DNA of 64,000 nucleotides from Thalassocella blandensis (lineage in GTDB: Bacteria; Pseudomonadota; Gammaproteobacteria; Pseudomonadales; Cellvibrionaceae), in NCBI GenBank assembly GCA_902141825.1, contig CABFPG010000001.1:868001-932000 (forward strand). Reading direction: 5' to 3'. The translations under genes and the position numbers were made by a program. The notes beneath the pieces are model-generated. The model had not been told where the DNA came from. It made no database searches and saw only the letters and a list, made by a program, of their open reading frames with translations. Shown here piece by piece: positions 55,498-64,000 of the stretch. Within the stretch, counting starts at the first letter, position 1; every line of letters begins with the position of its first letter.

Positions 55498-56406
55498 ATG
55501 GTAAAAATCCGAGACCTGCAATATCTGGTAGCTCTCGACGAGCACAAACATTTCGGCAAAGCCGCTGAAGCCTGCCATGTCAGCCAGCCTACACTGAGTG
55601 GGCAGTTAATGAAGCTCGAAGAAACCCTCGGCTTACAACTGATCGAACGCCACCATCGCAAAGTTATGCTCACTCCGGCAGGAGAACAGCTGGTCGCAGA
55701 TGCGCGAAAAGTTATTCAAGCTGCCGACCATTTTGAAGAATCTGCCAAAGCTTTACTGGACCCGTTGGCGGGCGATATTCACCTGGGACTCATTCCAACT
55801 TTAGCGCCTTATTTATTGCCACACATCATGGAACCACTTAATCGTCAGCTCAATAAGGTTCATTTTTACTTGCATGAAAACCGCACCAAGGATTTATTGC
55901 GGGAACTAAATGAAGGCAAATTGGATGCTTTAGTTCTTCCCTGGCTGGATGAAATGAACACCTTTGATCGCTATGACCTTTTTGAAGAACCCCTGGTACT
56001 GGCAGTCCACCCAAGTCATCCTCTGGCGCAGCTTGAATGCGTTGAACTTAAAGATTTAAAAGGAGAAAGAGTACTAACCCTGGAAGATGGGCATTGCCTG
56101 CGACACCAAACCCTCGGTTATTGCTTTGCTGCAGATGCCAATGAAGATACTCGCTTTCAAGCCACAAGCCTGGAGACATTGCGTCATATGGTTGCCAGCA
56201 ATATGGGTATTACCATGATGCCAGAGCTCGCTTTAACCAGCGCCATGGAGAGCAGTAGAATTCGTTACATTCCATTTGCTGATCCGATCCCCGTGCGACA
56301 AATTTCTCTGGTCATACGCCCCAATTACGCGCGCATGGAATGTATTCGAGCGATCGTTGCCTGTGTCCGCGGAGCGATGAGTCACCATTACCAAAAAGCA
56401 CAATAA
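55498..56406 (+). CDS. oxyR: Peroxide-sensing LysR-family regulator OxyR
   Basis: A 302-residue LysR-type regulator. The helix-turn-helix is FGKAAEACHVSQPTLSGQLM-KLEETLG near the N-terminus. The redox pair of OxyR is present in DGHCLRHQTLGYC as C200 and C209 (C199 and C208 in E. coli). H2O2 forms a disulfide between them and switches the tetramer to activate transcription. The convergent ahpF and ahpC genes beside it are classic targets, and a consensus OxyR site lies upstream of ahpC. AGGTG precedes the ATG. Confidence 0.97.
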   Translation: MVKIRDLQYLVALDEHKHFGKAAEACHVSQPTLSGQLMKLEETLGLQLIERHHRKVMLTPAGEQLVADARKVIQAADHFEESAKALLDPLAGDIHLGLIPTLAPYLLPHIMEPLNRQLNKVHFYLHENRTKDLLRELNEGKLDALVLPWLDEMNTFDRYDLFEEPLVLAVHPSHPLAQLECVELKDLKGERVLTLEDGHCLRHQTLGYCFAADANEDTRFQATSLETLRHMVASNMGITMMPELALTSAMESSRIRYIPFADPIPVRQISLVIRPNYARMECIRAIVACVRGAMSHHYQKAQ

Positions 56407-56421
56407 AACAGTGCTAATTAA

Positions 56422-56449
56422 AAAGACCCGACGAACATAGTTCGCCGGG
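56422..56449 (-). terminator. Terminator of ahpF
   Basis: Stem CCCG-CGAAC / GTTCG-CGGG (one internal mismatch) between the convergent oxyR and ahpF genes. On the minus strand TCTTTTTAATT follows, fitting a terminator for ahpF. Confidence 0.75.
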
Positions 56450-56485
56450 CACTGAGGTTATAAAATAAAGCTGCCCATCAATTAA

Positions 56486-58129
56486 TTAAGCCGCTTGATT
56501 GGATGTTTTGCCCGGCGTTATTTCTTTCGCTTCGCTTTCCTCTACAGGCGTGCGAATCAAATAGTCAAAAGCGCCCAAGGCCGCATTCGCGCCATTCCCC
56601 ATTGCGATAATAATTTGCTTAAAGGGAACATGAGTTACATCACCTGCCGCGAACACACCAGGTATGGATGTTTCACCTGTTGCACTGACAATAATCTCAC
56701 CTCGTGCAGTTAACGCTAAGGTATCTCGTAAGAATTCAGAGTTAGGCACTAAACCAATTTGCACGAACACACCTGCCAGCGGCAACGTCACCTTCTCACC
56801 AGAATCCCGTTTGACATATTCAATCGCTGTCACACGCTCACCATCGCCGATCACCTCGGTTGTTTGTGCCTGCACAACAATGTCGATGTTACGCATAGAT
56901 CTCGCACGTTTCTGCAATACCTCATCGGCTCGCAGAGTATTATCAAACTCCAATACCGTCACATGTTCCACTATCCCTGCCAGATCAATCGCCGCTTCAA
57001 TTCCCGAATTGCCTCCGCCAATGACAGCGACTTTCTTTCCTTTGAACAAAGGACCATCACAGTGCGGACAATAAGCCACACCGCGTCCGCGATATTCCTT
57101 CTCGCCAGGAACGTTCATTTCTCTCCAGCGAGCGCCGGTTGCCAATATTACTGAGCGACTCTCCAGTGTTGCACCACTTTCCAAGGTCACAGAGATCTCG
57201 CCATTTACGGCTTCAAGCGACTGTGCTTTTTGCCCATGCATAATATCCACAGCATAGTCTTTTACATGCTCCTCAAGACTGGCAACCAATTTCGGGCCGT
57301 TGGTTTCTTTGACAGAAATAAAGTTTTCAATCGCCATTGTGTCTTGTACCTGACCACCGAATCGATCAGCCACCACTCCCGTGCGAATACCTTTTCTCGC
57401 CGCATAAATAGCCGCTGCCGCACCAGCAGGACCTCCGCCAACCACCAGCACATCAAATGGCTCTTTACGGGAAAGTTCAGCCGATTCACGTTTCGCAGCA
57501 GCGGTATCTACTTTACGTAGAATTTCCTGCAAACTAATTCGCCCCTGCGCAAACGGCTTACCGTTTAAATACACGGAAGGCACGGCCATAATTTTACGCT
57601 CGTCCACTTCCTCCTGGAAAAGAGCACCATCAATCATCGTATGATGCACATTCGGGTTGATGGCGGCCATAATATTCAATGCTTGTACAACGTCCGGACA
57701 GTTCTGGCAGCTCAAAGAAATAAATGTTTCAAAATTGAATTCACCATCAAGATTGCGAATAGCAACAATAGTTTGCTCGTCGACTTTTATTGGGTGACCA
57801 CCACTGTGCAACAGAGCCAACACTAATGAGGTAAACTCGTGTCCAAGTGGTATGCCGGAAAACGTTATTTCGGTGTCTGCATGAGGGCTTCTCACCACCA
57901 TCGACGGCACTCGATACTGTCGCTCCGAGGCTGATTCTGTTGGCTCGTCGTTGACATCTTTTTCAATCGTCACTGCAGTAATTAAATCGGATAAGTCTGC
58001 AATTTCATCGACCAAGGTACTTAGCTCACGAGACTTTTCACTTGCATCAACATACTTTACTAATTCAATTGGCCGCTTTAAATTTTGCAGATATGTTTCA
58101 AGCTGCTGTTTCATCGTTTGGTCTAACAT
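56486..58129 (-). CDS. ahpF: Alkyl hydroperoxide reductase subunit F
   Basis: A 547-residue NADH-dependent flavoprotein disulfide reductase that regenerates AhpC; the length is slightly above the usual 521. The N-terminal double-thioredoxin domain has its CxxC at [12 protein letters not shown] binding follows at [21 protein letters not shown], the second redox pair is CPHCDGP, NADH binding is [14 protein letters not shown], and the C-terminal FAD motif is [22 protein letters not shown] precedes the ATG. It lies 212 bases downstream of ahpC on the same strand, with a hairpin between, so it is probably partly co-transcribed with it under OxyR control. Confidence 0.97.
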   Translation of the reverse strand: MLDQTMKQQLETYLQNLKRPIELVKYVDASEKSRELSTLVDEIADLSDLITAVTIEKDVNDEPTESASERQYRVPSMVVRSPHADTEITFSGIPLGHEFTSLVLALLHSGGHPIKVDEQTIVAIRNLDGEFNFETFISLSCQNCPDVVQALNIMAAINPNVHHTMIDGALFQEEVDERKIMAVPSVYLNGKPFAQGRISLQEILRKVDTAAAKRESAELSRKEPFDVLVVGGGPAGAAAAIYAARKGIRTGVVADRFGGQVQDTMAIENFISVKETNGPKLVASLEEHVKDYAVDIMHGQKAQSLEAVNGEISVTLESGATLESRSVILATGARWREMNVPGEKEYRGRGVAYCPHCDGPLFKGKKVAVIGGGNSGIEAAIDLAGIVEHVTVLEFDNTLRADEVLQKRARSMRNIDIVVQAQTTEVIGDGERVTAIEYVKRDSGEKVTLPLAGVFVQIGLVPNSEFLRDTLALTARGEIIVSATGETSIPGVFAAGDVTHVPFKQIIIAMGNGANAALGAFDYLIRTPVEESEAKEITPGKTSNQAA

Positions 58130-58277
58130 GCTAATTCCTCGTCAATATCACCCGTGTTGAAGTTGTACGTATACCTGTGGTCTGGTTTTTGGTGGTGGCT
58201 TTTTTTGATGGCCTTTAGACGTCATTCAGACGTCGCGCTCGCGCCTTTACGGCTTCCACTATATTTACGGCAACACT

Positions 58278-58311
58278 CTCCCGAGCAGGCTGCGTGTACA
58301 GCCTGTCGGAG
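58278..58311 (-). terminator. Hairpin between ahpC and ahpF
   Basis: CAGGCTG / CAGCCTG core stem with a CGTGTA loop, extended imperfectly on both sides. It lies 30 nt after the ahpC stop, lacks a long T-run and could reduce read-through into ahpF or stabilise the ahpC mRNA. Confidence 0.5.
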
Positions 58312-58341
58312 AATTTAACCAGTGTCAGGGAGTGTGTATGT

Positions 58342-58911
58342 TTAGATCTTGCCAACAAGATCCAATGATGGTTTCAAAGTTTCAGAGCCTGGCTGCCACG
58401 CTGCAGGACATACTTCGCCATCGTGCTCTGCAACATATTGTGCGGCTTGAATTTTACGAACAAGCTCTTTTGCTGAACGCCCAATTCCCAAGTCATGAAT
58501 TTCAGCGACTTTGATTTCACCTTCTGGATTTATGACAAAGGTGCCGCGTAATGCCAATCCATCCTCTTCGATCATCACACCAAAGTTTCGAGAAATCACT
58601 CCCGTTGGATCACCTATCATAGGGAACTGAATTTTGCTGATGGTATCGGAACTTGAGTGCCAGGCTTTGTGAGTAAAGTGGGTGTCTGTTGAAACGGAAT
58701 ACACCTCTACACCCAAATCTTGAAGCTGTGCGTAATGGTCAGCCATATCACCAAGCTCTGTCGGACAGACAAAAGTGAAATCGGCCGGATAGAACATCAC
58801 TACAGACCATTTGCCTAGCAGGTCTTGTTCGCTTACATCAACGAAGTCACCGTTATGGAATGCCGTTGCTTTAAAAGGAAGAATCTTGGTGTTGATAATA
58901 GATTGCGCCAT
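58342..58911 (-). CDS. ahpC: Alkyl hydroperoxide reductase subunit C (peroxiredoxin)
   Basis: A 189-residue typical 2-Cys peroxiredoxin. Peroxidatic C49 lies in [16 protein letters not shown] and resolving C168 in [11 protein letters not shown]. It reduces H2O2, organic peroxides and peroxynitrite and is recycled by AhpF. AGGAGA precedes the ATG. The upstream region holds a perfect-consensus OxyR site. Normal length and sequence throughout. Confidence 0.98.
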   Translation of the reverse strand: MAQSIINTKILPFKATAFHNGDFVDVSEQDLLGKWSVVMFYPADFTFVCPTELGDMADHYAQLQDLGVEVYSVSTDTHFTHKAWHSSSDTISKIQFPMIGDPTGVISRNFGVMIEEDGLALRGTFVINPEGEIKVAEIHDLGIGRSAKELVRKIQAAQYVAEHDGEVCPAAWQPGSETLKPSLDLVGKI

Positions 58912-59008
58912 GCGTTATCTCCTGTTTCAATGAATGAGTATCAATTTGATGTCATCCATAATAAAAATATCAGGCGCTAATAACTAATCGATTGTAATGA
59001 TGCTTTTG

Positions 59009-59023
59009 ATAGGTGTTACCTAT
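59009..59023. promoter_or_regulatory. OxyR-binding site upstream of ahpC
   Basis: ATAGGTGTTACCTAT matches the OxyR element ATAGntnnnanCTAT at every defined base and is centred about 105 bases upstream of the ahpC start. A second, poorly matching element may follow at 59031-59045. Confidence 0.7.
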
Positions 59024-59100
59024 GAAGTTAGCACTATAGATAGTCATCAATAAAAACTTTAAATGATCACCTTTTAGAAAATTTATTACATGACCACTAC

Positions 59101-59144
59101 TGGAGAACCATTGGAAGACCAATGGAGAACTAATGGAAAACCGC
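59101..59144. repeat. 11-nt tandem repeat, four copies
   Basis: TGGAGAACCAT, TGGAAGACCAA, TGGAGAACTAA and TGGAAAACCGC follow directly, in the gap between ahpC's control region and the GH79 gene's 3' end. Confidence 0.75.
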
Positions 59145-59175
59145 TAACCCTGCACATCATAAGCGTTATGAGACA

Positions 59176-60681
59176 CTATGACAGGCGTGAATTCCCTATG
59201 GTCCAGAAGTTAATACTAAAAGGTTTGATAAATGGTGCCACTTCGTCGACAGGTATCGATGAAAATTCCAAGTGGTCCGCAAGCTCTTCACTGGCAATGG
59301 CATTGATATACACGTTCTCGGCATCCAAGCTGTCAGCAGTTATTTCGTATTGATCAACCACGGTCCCTAGGGCCGTACTATCAATCTGTTTCATGTGCGG
59401 TGACAAGTTAATAAGCATCAGCGTTTTAGATTGCCCATCTTTGCTGGAATGACAATAAGCTCGAATTTTATCATCTGCCACCAATACCGGAATGGCATGA
59501 TCCCCCATCAGATTAGCCCACATAAAACTTACCCAAAAATCCGGCCGTGGCGTAAGACTCACACGATCAAGTAAACCATACTCTCCGCCGATAAGACTTT
59601 GGCGAATCATCACTTTTTGTCCAAGCTGTGCGCCCTGCCCCAGTTGATCGGCCCACCAGAAACTGGAAATCCAGCGATCCGAAAGTCCGGGTTGTCCACC
59701 ACATTGAGCAGAGCCACTCTCACCGGTCCATAGTTCAGCATGCGGTTGATAGCGATCACGCCAATGCAATAATGTTCGGGTGTATTTTGCAAAATCACCA
59801 AAGGACTTGGGGTTGAGCATGGCATTTTGCGTGGCCGTTCGCGTTCTTATAGGGCTGCGGCGGCTTTGATAGGGATAATAATGCCAGTCGATAATATCAA
59901 TACTGGAAGGATCAACCTGCTCGAGAAAACTGCGAGTAAGATTTGAAAAGGGAGCGCCAGCTTCACCAATTTTCGGCCAGTAAGCACTACCGGGGCCACA
60001 TATTTTTGCAGAAGGATAATATTTTCTTACCATTGCCGCGAAAGTGTTGTAATCCCGAGCAAGCTTTTTGGGGCCAGGCTGCGCGCTGAGACCGTGAAAA
60101 ATCCAATACGCATTTAATTCATTTCCCAGCTCAATAACTTCCATTTGCAGTGACTGTTGCAAGCTATGTTGCAATAGAGTTTCCAGCTCTTGCCCTTCCC
60201 AAGATCCATGTTGCTGCCGTTGAAACAAGCCATATTTGGCCGTAAAAAATAGCTTTAACTTATGGCGGCTTAAGAGATTATGCAATTCATGCCACTGCGA
60301 TTCAGCGATAAACAAATTGTCTTTACAGGTCTGCTCCAGATAACTGACTTTATCCGCTTCAGATCCACCGATGCGCAAATAAAACGGCGCCAATGCAGCG
60401 ATATACTTATCCAGCCTGGGTTGAGTTAAATCCAGAGCCGGTATGCGATTTACTCCGAGACCACGCTTAACCGACTGCGAACCTTCCCACCAGTAGCCTC
60501 CTGCCAAAACTGAAATATCAATCGAGAGAGACATATACAATGGATCAACCTGCATAACAGGCAGTGCGGGATGAAAGGTCACATCCACTGTTGGGCAGTT
60601 CTTTTCCACCGAAACAATTCGTTTGCGATGCTGCCCGCGTGAGGCATTTGGCCAACTAAACTTATCGTAACGGTACATCAT
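59176..60681 (-). CDS. GH79 family glycoside hydrolase (heparanase/beta-glucuronidase-like)
   Basis: A 501-residue enzyme resembling GH79. The strand-4 motif VIELGNELNAYW carries acid/base E188, and ELWTGESGSAQCGGQPGLSDRW carries nucleophile E321. IDIIDWHYYPYQSRR and the preceding APFYLRIGGSEADKVSY are also typical, and a C-terminal beta-domain begins near 400. Characterised members release glucuronic acid or cleave heparan-type chains. There is no signal peptide (the N-terminus MMYRYDKFSWPNASRGQ is charged), so it should act inside the cell on imported oligosaccharides, unlike the other hydrolases here. AAGG lies five bases before the ATG. No transporter is adjacent. Confidence 0.85.
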   Translation of the reverse strand: MMYRYDKFSWPNASRGQHRKRIVSVEKNCPTVDVTFHPALPVMQVDPLYMSLSIDISVLAGGYWWEGSQSVKRGLGVNRIPALDLTQPRLDKYIAALAPFYLRIGGSEADKVSYLEQTCKDNLFIAESQWHELHNLLSRHKLKLFFTAKYGLFQRQQHGSWEGQELETLLQHSLQQSLQMEVIELGNELNAYWIFHGLSAQPGPKKLARDYNTFAAMVRKYYPSAKICGPGSAYWPKIGEAGAPFSNLTRSFLEQVDPSSIDIIDWHYYPYQSRRSPIRTRTATQNAMLNPKSFGDFAKYTRTLLHWRDRYQPHAELWTGESGSAQCGGQPGLSDRWISSFWWADQLGQGAQLGQKVMIRQSLIGGEYGLLDRVSLTPRPDFWVSFMWANLMGDHAIPVLVADDKIRAYCHSSKDGQSKTLMLINLSPHMKQIDSTALGTVVDQYEITADSLDAENVYINAIASEELADHLEFSSIPVDEVAPFIKPFSINFWTIGNSRLS

Positions 60682-61241
60682 TCATGCCTTAATAAAACCA
60701 GTCAAACTCAAAACTAACTCAAAGAAACCTTATCACACATACAATCACTTCCTGTTCATGCAAAAAATCTACACGATACAAACAAATGGCAATGCTGAAG
60801 AATCCAAATCAAGAAAAAGTATTCGCTGTCACAAATTTTTAATAAAAGTCTAAACAGCTACCAGCACCGCTCATTTTTTTAGAAGGCATCGTTATTAAAT
60901 AGCGATGCAATAGGAATAGAATCACGGCAACATTTTTTATTATAGATGATTCAATTTTTGATTGAGTTCTATTTGAGTAGAATGGCTCAAATTTTGAGAT
61001 AAAAACCCGAAAAATTTCAGGTGGATGGCGTTTAACAAGTGTCAACTAGCCTGATTTGTGCCATCACGTAATATTAGTGTCATATTCTAAATACGATAAC
61101 ATTATAAAAATGTCAGAACACCGCGTTACAATTTTTCGAGAAAAAATGTCATAAAAGAGTCACAATTCGAGTAAATGAGAAAGATACCCGCATTAAACCC
61201 TCGGAGTATTGGCTCTTTGGTAGCGTTCAGTAATTATCGAA
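60682..61241. other. AT-rich intergenic region
   Basis: About 560 bases between two minus-strand genes. No supported ORF, repeat or regulatory site was seen. A 68-codon minus-strand ORF here lacks a ribosome site and family resemblance. Confidence 0.5.
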
Positions 61242-64000
61242 CTACATTTTCTCTCGACTGTAAATTAGATCTCCACCACCCACTTTTTCGGTTGAGGTTT
61301 CTGTAGCAAAGCGCCAGTTTTTATTAAAAATATATTCAATACGCAAAGTATTAATTTGATTAAATAAACCGATACCATAGCTCACAAACAATTCCGGGCT
61401 GAGATATTTCCCCAACACTAACTCGGCGTTATTACTGTCGGAAGCTGCACCGGCTTCACCTGTCCCGGTAGAAATTCCGATGCTGTCTACCCCTACTTCG
61501 CCACTTAATTTTTTCAGAACGGAATCTGCACGAGAAATACTTAAGCTTAAAGCGGCTTCAGCAAGCATGTCATTGTCTTCAGTGTTATTTTCTTCCAGGG
61601 CGCGTCCCAGAATAAGCCAGGACAGCTGCTCAGTTTCACTCATACCAGCAGGTTCCGAAAACAGTTTAAATTCTGTATTCCCTAAATAGCCCTGTACAAA
61701 CACCCCGACTGTAATATTTTCTGCGGGGTTTCTATGCGCTTTAATATCGATGCCTGGACGATCTACCGGCCCACCAGCAAAAATAATTTTGCCATAGTCC
61801 ACTACAAGCCCCTGGCCATAGGCACGATATTCTCCATCAACCACCTGAAGCTGACCCGTAGCGGTTGTTGCTCGACCCGGCTCACCGTGAACTTTCAAGC
61901 CGCCATTTATTCCGCCTTTAAAACCAAATGCGGTGACTTTTACACTTTCTTCAATGCGAATATTGAGGGAAATATATTGCTGTAAATTATTCTGCTGGCC
62001 AACTACCGTATTTTGACTCACGATAATCTGGTCTTCAGAGACGGTTACAGCACCTTTGGGCAATTCTTTTGGCGAAAAACGTCCTTTATTGACAATAACA
62101 TCCCCATTCACACGCAGCTCATTGTTGCTCAACGTTAAGCCTACTTCGGGCGACACAATTAAGCGTAGCTCTTCATTATCCACCAATAGAAAGCGGTCAC
62201 CACTTATCGCCAATTCCGTTGAAAAGTTTTTCATTTCAAATACCGTCTGGCCTTTCACTTTTAACTTCCCTTCGCCAGAATCCACCGATATTTCATAAGC
62301 AATTCCGCTGCCTGAATGATTTTTTAAATCCGCTTTAATATTTGTCCAATCGACGCCATACTCTTCAGATGTTAAACCACCATCGACTAGATTTACGTTA
62401 CCGGCCAACACCGGTTCCGCGAGAGTACCACCAACTTCAACGTCCCCTTTTAGGGTGCCATGTATGTCTGTAAGAACTGGGATGAATTCCGTGAGAAACC
62501 CAATATTATCGAATCCGATAGTCACTCGACCTTGCAGGCTTTGCTCGGTGACAGGTTGTCCTGCACCCGAAGTCGTCAAGTTGACCAATATACCTTTCTC
62601 ATTCTGCAACGGCAGAGAGACATTCGCCGTTAATACATCTTCAAAACGTAAATTGTAATGCCCTTCTCCTAATACAATTTCATCTTCGGATTCGTTATCC
62701 GTGGCTTGCGGATTAGAGGCCAATGTCTCAGGCGATTTTGCTTGTTGCGAAGTAGACTCAGAAGCAATGTTTTGCCAAATCAACTTACCTTCACTGGTAA
62801 TAAGGTCAACGGCTATACGCTTAAGAGCTCCCCGCTCTAATTCCACTGATGCACTGCCATTAATCTGGGTATCAATTTCCAGCGTTTCCGGGTAAAACGC
62901 ACTCAACATATTGGCAGGCAATTGCTCCAGGTCCAATCGAAATTGAGATTTTTCTTTCGGGTTATATTGCGCAATAAGACAAAACTCACTGACTTCACTT
63001 TTCCAGCAAGCCCTGTCCATTCCACTGGCATCAGCAGCTACATTACCTGAAGCCGCTTGAGTCAAGACCCAGGCTGGATAATCCAGATAGTGGATATCAG
63101 ACTCTTCCAGCGAGAAATTCCAGCGGTACTGGTTCGTACTGTTTGCCAACGCCCCATCTGCGGCCAATGTAAAATCAAGATCATCACTCTGTAGCGTCAA
63201 ACCGAGTGAATGAGAATCTAAAGCACCGCCCATATTGAAATTAAGCGCATCAATGTTGATAGCACCATTACTTAGACCTTCTACATTCACGCCTACTTTA
63301 ATCGGGCTGGAGATGAAACTTTGCCCATCTCGAATCAGTTTAAACGACGCGTCCGCTTCTGCTGACGCTATCGCAACAACATTACTTTGTAAGTTTTGTA
63401 CATTGGCCGTCACTTGAATGTCTGGCTCATCGATGCTGCCCTTGACTGACCCTTGCGAGGCTACTTTACCTTTTAAATCCGGCAAAATGTCCTGCATATT
63501 TTTAACATCAATTTCCCATGTCAGGTTCCCGTCCGTGTTACCTGCATGCTGCGGAAGCACCCCCTTCACCTGCGCAATACTTTCACCCGAAGACAAATTA
63601 AATCGATGAAGTGTGAGTACAGCATTTTCCCAATCCACTTGACTATCCAAACTGAATTTGCGTTCTCGCAACTTGCCATTCACAGCCAATTGATTTACCG
63701 AGAAAACACTTTGGTTGTCTGCAAGCATGGCTTCTGCATCAAGATCTAACGACAAGTCACCACGCCATTCTGAGTCGAGAAATTCGGGGTTAATGTGCGT
63801 ACCGACCAACTTCGCCCTAACAGTTGTTGCAGGAGAAAATTCAACCAGTGTATTCCCCTCCAATTGTCCTGCGGTGGATTCAATTTTTATCGTTGGCACC
63901 GTCAAGCGCTGTGCATCTCCAGATCCAGACAAAGTCAATAGGGCACTAAAATCCTCAGCGATCTCCACTTTCGCATCAGAAGAAAACTGATATTCTTTTC
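61242..64000 (-). CDS. tamB: Translocation and assembly module protein TamB, C-terminal part
   Basis: The reading frame is open to the right edge of the window, so at least 919 residues are visible and the N-terminus lies beyond. The sequence is the repetitive beta-taco type of the DUF490/AsmA-like family (e.g. GTLKGDVEVGGTLAEPVLAGN split over one repeat). The conserved C-terminal TamB domain includes SEPAGMSETEQLSWLILGRAL, GEVGVDSIGISTG and KYLSPELFVSYGIGLFNQ, and ends in the long family tail. TamB spans the periplasm from the inner membrane and works with the Omp85 protein TamA in envelope assembly and lipid transport. tamA would be expected just right of the window. Confidence 0.95.
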   Translation of the reverse strand, partial: KEYQFSSDAKVEIAEDFSALLTLSGSGDAQRLTVPTIKIESTAGQLEGNTLVEFSPATTVRAKLVGTHINPEFLDSEWRGDLSLDLDAEAMLADNQSVFSVNQLAVNGKLRERKFSLDSQVDWENAVLTLHRFNLSSGESIAQVKGVLPQHAGNTDGNLTWEIDVKNMQDILPDLKGKVASQGSVKGSIDEPDIQVTANVQNLQSNVVAIASAEADASFKLIRDGQSFISSPIKVGVNVEGLSNGAINIDALNFNMGGALDSHSLGLTLQSDDLDFTLAADGALANSTNQYRWNFSLEESDIHYLDYPAWVLTQAASGNVAADASGMDRACWKSEVSEFCLIAQYNPKEKSQFRLDLEQLPANMLSAFYPETLEIDTQINGSASVELERGALKRIAVDLITSEGKLIWQNIASESTSQQAKSPETLASNPQATDNESEDEIVLGEGHYNLRFEDVLTANVSLPLQNEKGILVNLTTSGAGQPVTEQSLQGRVTIGFDNIGFLTEFIPVLTDIHGTLKGDVEVGGTLAEPVLAGNVNLVDGGLTSEEYGVDWTNIKADLKNHSGSGIAYEISVDSGEGKLKVKGQTVFEMKNFSTELAISGDRFLLVDNEELRLIVSPEVGLTLSNNELRVNGDVIVNKGRFSPKELPKGAVTVSEDQIIVSQNTVVGQQNNLQQYISLNIRIEESVKVTAFGFKGGINGGLKVHGEPGRATTATGQLQVVDGEYRAYGQGLVVDYGKIIFAGGPVDRPGIDIKAHRNPAENITVGVFVQGYLGNTEFKLFSEPAGMSETEQLSWLILGRALEENNTEDNDMLAEAALSLSISRADSVLKKLSGEVGVDSIGISTGTGEAGAASDSNNAELVLGKYLSPELFVSYGIGLFNQINTLRIEYIFNKNWRFATETSTEKVGGGDLIYSREKM

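Overview
The window looks like chromosomal DNA of a marine, polysaccharide-degrading gammaproteobacterium of the Cellvibrionaceae type (relatives of Saccharophagus, Teredinibacter and Cellvibrio). The main evidence is a set of secreted glycoside hydrolases with chitin-binding modules joined by long polyserine linkers. A large STN-type TonB receptor with its own sigma/anti-sigma pair, a complete N-acetylglucosamine catabolic set and moderate G+C content agree with this. The assignment is inferred from gene content, not from a phylogenetic marker. No rRNA, tRNA, insertion sequence or CRISPR array was recognised.

Region 0-8 kb: a small peptide gene with a microcin-V-like double-glycine leader; a two-gene RND efflux operon; a convergent mscL with an unusual zinc-ribbon tail; a secreted GH16 laminarinase-like enzyme; and a 160-residue asparaginase-domain protein that appears to start at TTG. 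Region 8-11 kb: an orphan type III secretion pair, a CesT-type chaperone followed by a likely effector, with no secretion apparatus in view. Region 11-26 kb: mixed housekeeping and signalling genes. They include an EF-hand/PRC-barrel protein, a PstS-like small binding protein, dienelactone hydrolase, M20 amidohydrolase, a REC-GGDEF regulator, a DUF3445 haem N-demethylase-like protein, a thioredoxin lipoprotein, smpB, a chalcone-isomerase-like/TonB fusion and a periplasmic binding protein.

Region 26-36 kb: an ECF sigma - FecR - TonB-dependent receptor cell-surface signalling set, a ZIP-like transporter, a secreted LNS2/HAD phosphatase-like protein and a DUF2845 protein. Region 36-55 kb: a chitin and GlcNAc module broken by other genes. 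It holds a GH16 with chitin-binding domains, a GH18 chitinase, nagK, nagP, then (after a porin/binding-protein/diguanylate-cyclase operon and acs) nagB, nagA, the LacI-type nagR, and a GH19 chitinase. Five perfect copies of the palindrome GACAACGTTGTC lie upstream of the GH18 gene, nagK-nagP (two copies), nagA-nagB and the GH19 gene, which defines a local NagR regulon. Secreted chitinases would release chito-oligosaccharides; NagP imports GlcNAc, NagK phosphorylates it, NagA deacetylates it and NagB yields fructose-6-phosphate, while Acs can recover the acetate.

Region 55-64 kb: oxyR convergent to ahpF and ahpC, with a textbook OxyR box upstream of ahpC; a GH79 heparanase-like enzyme without a signal peptide; and the C-terminal part of tamB running off the right edge. 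Across the window, intergenic regions hold an unusual number of short tandem duplications (6-17 nt units). Three strong intrinsic terminators have no recognisable gene in front of them and may mark small RNAs.
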